Below the pieces are notes generated by a model. The model was not told where the DNA came from, ran no database searches, and worked only from the letters and a program-made list of their open reading frames with translations. A DNA stretch of 64,000 bases from contig JBBBDQ010000192.1 of the NCBI GenBank assembly GCA_037127315.1, forward strand, positions 4,167,001 through 4,231,000, given 5' to 3'. This stretch comes from Ascarosepion bandense. Taxonomy: Eukaryota > Mollusca > Cephalopoda > Sepiida > Sepiidae. Each line of letters opens with the position of its first letter. The first letter of the stretch is position 1. Positions 60,301 through 64,000 of this stretch are shown one piece after another. A program made the translations under genes and the position numbers.

Positions 60301-60634
60301 TGTTTTCACCTGAAATTAAAGCCAAAATATGATGTTTAGAATGGCTCATGATTAAACATAATAGACATTCATTGTCTCTTATATTTAACAGTATGTTTAG
60401 AATATATATATATATATAAACCCTCCTTGTTCAGTTGTAAAATCAAATTCCGGTTATAGCCTGAAGAAAAAGAAAAAAAAAAAGCATGGAAAATACTATA
60501 ATTTTAAGAAGATGAAAAAGAGACTAAAAGAGATTGAGAAAAGATAGTATTTATAAGGCCCTATGCAAATGTGAGAAAAGAACCTAAATGAAACTATCTA
60601 TTCCCTTAAAGTTAAACTTGGGAATTATAAAGTC

Positions 60635-60724
60635 ACATCTCTCACTTTATCTGTATTTTCTATTTCTTTCCCTTATCCCTTTTAAACTTTATTGCTAGTT
60701 CATGTATTTATCTTAATATTTTAC
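60635..60724 (+). repeat. ~90-bp direct repeat, right copy
   Basis: Second copy of 59313-59402, 1322 bp downstream. Confidence 0.85.
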
Positions 60725-61790
60725 AAGCATGTGTTAATTCTATATGCAAAAAAAAAAAAAAGTAGGAATATCTTGTATGCCAAACTATATCTGAAGAATC
60801 TCATTATCATCTCTGAGAAGAAGTTAAAAAAAATGGATAGCAAACATTGTTGAAGAACAAGAAAATTGAAGAAAGCTGCAGATGTTAGATAAAGAGTAAA
60901 ATCCAGGCCAATGTAGATTTCAGCAAGGAGGAAATTCGAGAGCATACTTATGTAAAATATAGAATAATACTTTGTTATAATAGTTACTGAGAGTGGAAAA
61001 ACACTAATCTGTCGTGTGTCATTAAATGTAGCAAAGAAGGAATTCAGTATTCTAAATAACTTTGGGAATAAACTATGAAGTGCATATTATTAATACAAAT
61101 TTCAACATAATATAAGAGTGGTATCCTATGCAAATGAGCTGAGTTGTATTTATGTGCTAAGCCGCTGTTGGCAATGCATTACATTACGCATAATAGCGTA
61201 CCATGTATTGAGTACTGAAACTGTGAGAGATGCCCGATATAACAATAAGCTTTACATACAAGAAATGTTCTATAAATACTCAAAAAGTGAAAATAATTAA
61301 ATTGAATAGCCAAGCATGGTAACTAAGAATTATGAAATAAAAATAAGTTAACTTTCAGAGTTATCATTCCAAAACAATTTTGGCAAGATTTTATTGCATT
61401 AGATTCACTTACAAAAATAAAAAAGAAAGCAAGAACATAGGGTTTACTACTGGCAAGTGTTACAAGACATGAAGGTAAGGAGTCAAGTATCCTCTTTAGG
61501 GCTAGTGAAGTGCTATTATTGAAAATCCTTAAATGTGTATATAAAGAATAATTTTTAGTTTGGTCAATGAAAATAGTCAAAAATCCTATTTAACAGATTT
61601 GTTCCAGGAGGTTCTCTTTTTGGGTTTTTGTTGGTCAACAACTTTTCATAGCGTTCTTTCGGCTGGATATAAGAATCAGCGAATCAATGAGTTGATAATG
61701 CCAGAAATTCCCTGGGTACAGCTGACTTTTTCTTTTCAACAAACCTATTTTTATAGGGGGTTAGCACCTAATTAGCATATTTCTCAAATC
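60725..61790. other. Intronic sequence, nothing recognised
   Basis: No motif in the short frames present (for example 61118-61300 and 61560-61775). Confidence 0.5.
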
Positions 61791-61833
61791 CTCTAGATTT
61801 TTCTAGAATATACTGGAATGATCTAGAATCTTC
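61791..61833. promoter_or_regulatory. Heat-shock-element-like array
   Basis: At 5-bp spacing the sequence reads CTC(61791) GAT TTC GAA TAC GAA ATC GAA TTC(61831). That is nine consecutive HSE modules (alternating TTC and GAA), five of them perfect and four with one mismatch. The centre includes TTCTAGAA. This is the architecture bound by trimeric HSF1. No heat-shock gene or obvious promoter is next to it. It lies about 250 bp upstream of the LINE at 62046. Confidence 0.6.
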
Positions 61834-62045
61834 CAAATGTTCTATTTCTAATTTCTCTATTTTACAACTGCTTCATGAATGAGAACTTTTTGCATTAACA
61901 AGTAGGACTCAGTAGAATCCCTTACTATAAATTTTAATCTTTTTGTTGACTTTATTAATATTTTTCTAATATATAAATGCACCCTCATGTTAATTAACAA
62001 CATTAGCCAAATTGTAATAAAATATCTTAAGTCAATATACAACAA
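61834..62045. other. Spacer before the LINE, nothing recognised
   Basis: AT-rich. Confidence 0.5.
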
Positions 62046-63543
62046 GAATACTGGCAAATCCTCAGACCCCGCTAATTAGCACCCTATCAGCCTCCTTCCG
62101 ATCTTTGGCAAAATTTTCAAAGTCATTATCAACACCGAGGTGATTCAGCATCTCACGACCCACAGGCTTCTCTCGGACAAACAGTATGATTTCTGCTTCA
62201 CCAGGTCTACTGCTGATATGCTAATGACCATTACCGAGCACATATACCAGGCTCTCTTACAAGAATGGTGAAGCACGAACCATTGCCTTGGATATCTCCA
62301 AAGCGTTCGGCAGAGTCTGGCATGCTAGCCTTTTATGCAAACTGCAGAGCTATGGTATAACTGGAAATTTGTTTGATCTAATCCAGTCATTCCTCTCTAA
62401 CCGCACATTGAAGGTAGTATTAAACGGACATGCCTCCCAAAACTACCATACAAATGCTGGCGTCCCTCAAGGCTCTATCCTAGGTCCCACGCTCTTTCTG
62501 ATCTACATTAATGATTTCCCAGATGCCATTAGATCCCAAGTAGGCAAGTATGCCAATGACACCACAATTTATTCTCGTCTCGATCAAAAACTCGGTGTGG
62601 GCGACAAAGCGAACCTCGCTGCCAAACTTGAAAAGGACCTCCAATCTGTGGTGGACTGGGGTAGGAAGTGGCTCATGAATTTCAATGCTTCCAAAATGAA
62701 GCTGCTATCAATTAACCACCATAGACAATCGCACCTACCTCCCATTAGCATGGAACAGGCTTGCCCCCCTGAGAGTAAAACACTACGCCTCCTTGGCCTT
62801 ACACTCTCAGCGGACTTCAAATGGAACGACTATATCGAATCCATTGCTAAGTCCAATGCTATGAAGGTCGGTTCTCTGTGCAGAGCCCGGAAATTTTTCC
62901 CATCTGAATCGATCCTGCACATATATAAATCTACCATTCACCCGTGTATTGAATACTGCTGCCACATCTGGTCAGGTACCCCTGCTACTCTCCTCGGGCT
63001 TCTTGACAAAATACAACGGAGAATCTGTAACGTGATCGATCCTGACTTGGTGGACCGGCTGCAACCACTCTCTCACCGGCGTGACGTGGCTTCCCTGTGC
63101 CTCTTGTATAAGTACTTTCACGGCTTCTGCTCCGACGAACTTAGGTCATTGGTGCTGCCTAGGTACGAATTTACACGAGATACTAGATTAGCAACTAGGT
63201 CCCACCCTTTTACAGTGAAACAGTTAAGATGTAACTGTAATTTCTACTCCAACAGCTTCTTTCTTCGCGCTTCCCACCTGTGGAATTCCCTTCCACATGC
63301 CTGCTTCCCCGACAGGAGTTTAAATGTAAGGTCAACAGATACCTCCTAACACACTAACTTGCATCTATTCTCTCAAACACTCTCACCATCTAACCAACCC
63401 TCATTCTCGGTACCCTTACCCGTCTATCACCCTCCTTCTGACATTTCCTATATCTAACCATCCTTTTCCCATCACTTCCCCAACCCTATGTAACCCCCTG
63501 AGCAATAGTGGCAGTGGAATGCCTTGCTTCGGGGTGAAACAAT
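62046..63543 (+). mobile_element. Jockey/CR1-type LINE, best-preserved copy, 5'-truncated
   Basis: Begins inside the RT domain (PISLLPIFGKIFKVIINTEV, frame broken near 62270), followed by an uninterrupted ORF at 62288-63349 and a ~190-bp 3' untranslated end (GTAACCCCCTGAGCAATAGT, GCCTTGCTTCGGGGTGAAA), then a (TA)n tail. The endonuclease domain and the start of the RT are absent. Seven further fragments of this family are in the window (12722, 14090, 24440, 32143, 35158, 54160, 55380). Confidence 0.92.
62288..63349 (+). CDS. LINE reverse transcriptase, partial (353 codons)
   Basis: Encodes the RT palm and thumb of a non-LTR retrotransposon: MDISKAFGRVWHASLLCKLQ (usual D at FD replaced by G), VVLNGHAS, AGVPQGSILGPTLFLIYIND, then the catalytic box KYANDTTIYSRL in which the usual Y-A-D-D reads Y-A-N-D. 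The C-terminal region has ILHIYKSTIHPCIEYCCHIW, LDKIQRRI, YKYFHGFCSDELRSL, and ends in the L-W-NSLP region. The catalytic aspartate change should inactivate it despite the open frame. The final ~20 codons run into a frame change before the natural end. The ATG is internal to the RT and not a natural start. Confidence 0.9.
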   Translation: MDISKAFGRVWHASLLCKLQSYGITGNLFDLIQSFLSNRTLKVVLNGHASQNYHTNAGVPQGSILGPTLFLIYINDFPDAIRSQVGKYANDTTIYSRLDQKLGVGDKANLAAKLEKDLQSVVDWGRKWLMNFNASKMKLLSINHHRQSHLPPISMEQACPPESKTLRLLGLTLSADFKWNDYIESIAKSNAMKVGSLCRARKFFPSESILHIYKSTIHPCIEYCCHIWSGTPATLLGLLDKIQRRICNVIDPDLVDRLQPLSHRRDVASLCLLYKYFHGFCSDELRSLVLPRYEFTRDTRLATRSHPFTVKQLRCNCNFYSNSFFLRASHLWNSLPHACFPDRSLNVRSTDTS

Positions 63544-63567
63544 AAATATATATATATATATATATAA
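63544..63567. repeat. (TA)n tail of the LINE
   Basis: Short TA run directly after GGGGTGAAACAATAAA. Other copies of the family end in A tails, so the tail type varies. Confidence 0.9.
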
Positions 63568-64000
63568 GATTTTATCTGAGAGATCTAAAGTTATTGAGGT
63601 TAGACATATAGAAAAGTAGATAAGTCTAAAAAGATTTATTCAATTTTGTTAGAAGCAAAGTTTGTAAGTCTAGGTTTGCACTGAAAAATGACATTCTTTC
63701 ATCTCTGAGTTTGCAAAAATTATTTGTTTCAAATCATAAAACATTTACTAGAATCTACTTTAACCACAATACAAAATGAATTATACCAAACTAAATAGGA
63801 AAAACAAAAGAACATTGCACAGAGATATGTAGACAACTTTGGATGGTAGAAAACTTAAAATCTCACATGCAATTTTCTTTAAGCAATTTTTAAATCCATG
63901 CCAGTATTATCAGCTGATCATATTTTAAAACCAATTTACTTAGGCCTTTCAAAATTTATGCCTTTTAATTGAACAAAAGATCACTGAAAAAGGCAACACA
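63568..64000. other. Intronic sequence, nothing recognised
   Basis: AT-rich with no motif. The next upstream NEDD4 exon was not found. Confidence 0.5.

Noticed and set aside
1..64000. CRISPR arrays, bacterial operons, phage genes
   Set aside because: The sequence is clearly eukaryotic (spliced exons, LINEs, SINEs). The minisatellite has no spacers.

Overview
The window is AT-rich animal DNA dominated by decayed transposable elements and simple repeats. The only host gene I can support is a NEDD4-family HECT E3 ubiquitin ligase on the minus strand. Three small C2-domain exons are visible at 50683-50767, 14930-14968 and 1277-1330, in that transcript order. They join in phase and have canonical splice sites. 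The introns between them are about 35.7 kb and 13.6 kb, so almost everything else here is intronic. The mix of Penelope-like elements, one abundant Jockey/CR1-type LINE family, tRNA- and 5S-derived SINEs, a Gmr1-type Ty3/gypsy element and long (TA)n/(CA)n tracts suggests an invertebrate. A mollusc, perhaps a cephalopod, is my guess; that is impression, not proof.

Layout. 1-2.3 kb: C2 exon and a 5S rRNA-derived SINE. 2.6-7.6 kb: inverted repeats of about 190 bp enclosing a 4.2-kb array of a 31-bp minisatellite, which runs directly into a decayed Penelope GIY-YIG coding segment. 8.0-10.7 kb: a LINE with RNase H on the minus strand, abutting the 3' end of a Tigger/pogo-like DNA transposon. 12.7-14.9 kb: LINE fragments, a 15-bp perfect hairpin, a tRNA-like SINE carrying a hammerhead ribozyme fold, then a 39-bp C2 exon. 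18-22 kb: a SINE and unclassified repeats. 22.8-32.5 kb: a dense nest of Penelope RT/GIY-YIG, LINE, hAT transposase, a Ty3/gypsy polyprotein with integrase ahead of reverse transcriptase, and a second transposase-like remnant. 33-38.3 kb: SINE, Penelope N-terminal fragment, LINE, SINE. 40-42.5 kb: repeats ending in AGGTACCTCCAC. 44.2-46.3 kb: an LTR-retroelement Pol lacking its RT. 46.5-52.2 kb: Penelope terminal repeats and a GIY-YIG fragment, with the first visible C2 exon between them. 54-60.7 kb: old LINE and Penelope pieces. 61.8 kb: a near-perfect heat-shock-element array. 62.0-63.5 kb: the best-preserved LINE copy (353-codon ORF).

The most notable observations are the minisatellite apparently born from the C-terminal coding sequence of a Penelope element, the hammerhead ribozyme fold inside a SINE (its G12 changed to A), the INT-RT-RNase H order of the gypsy element, and the heat-shock-element array. 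All element coding regions seen are broken or have damaged catalytic residues, so I see no competent autonomous element.
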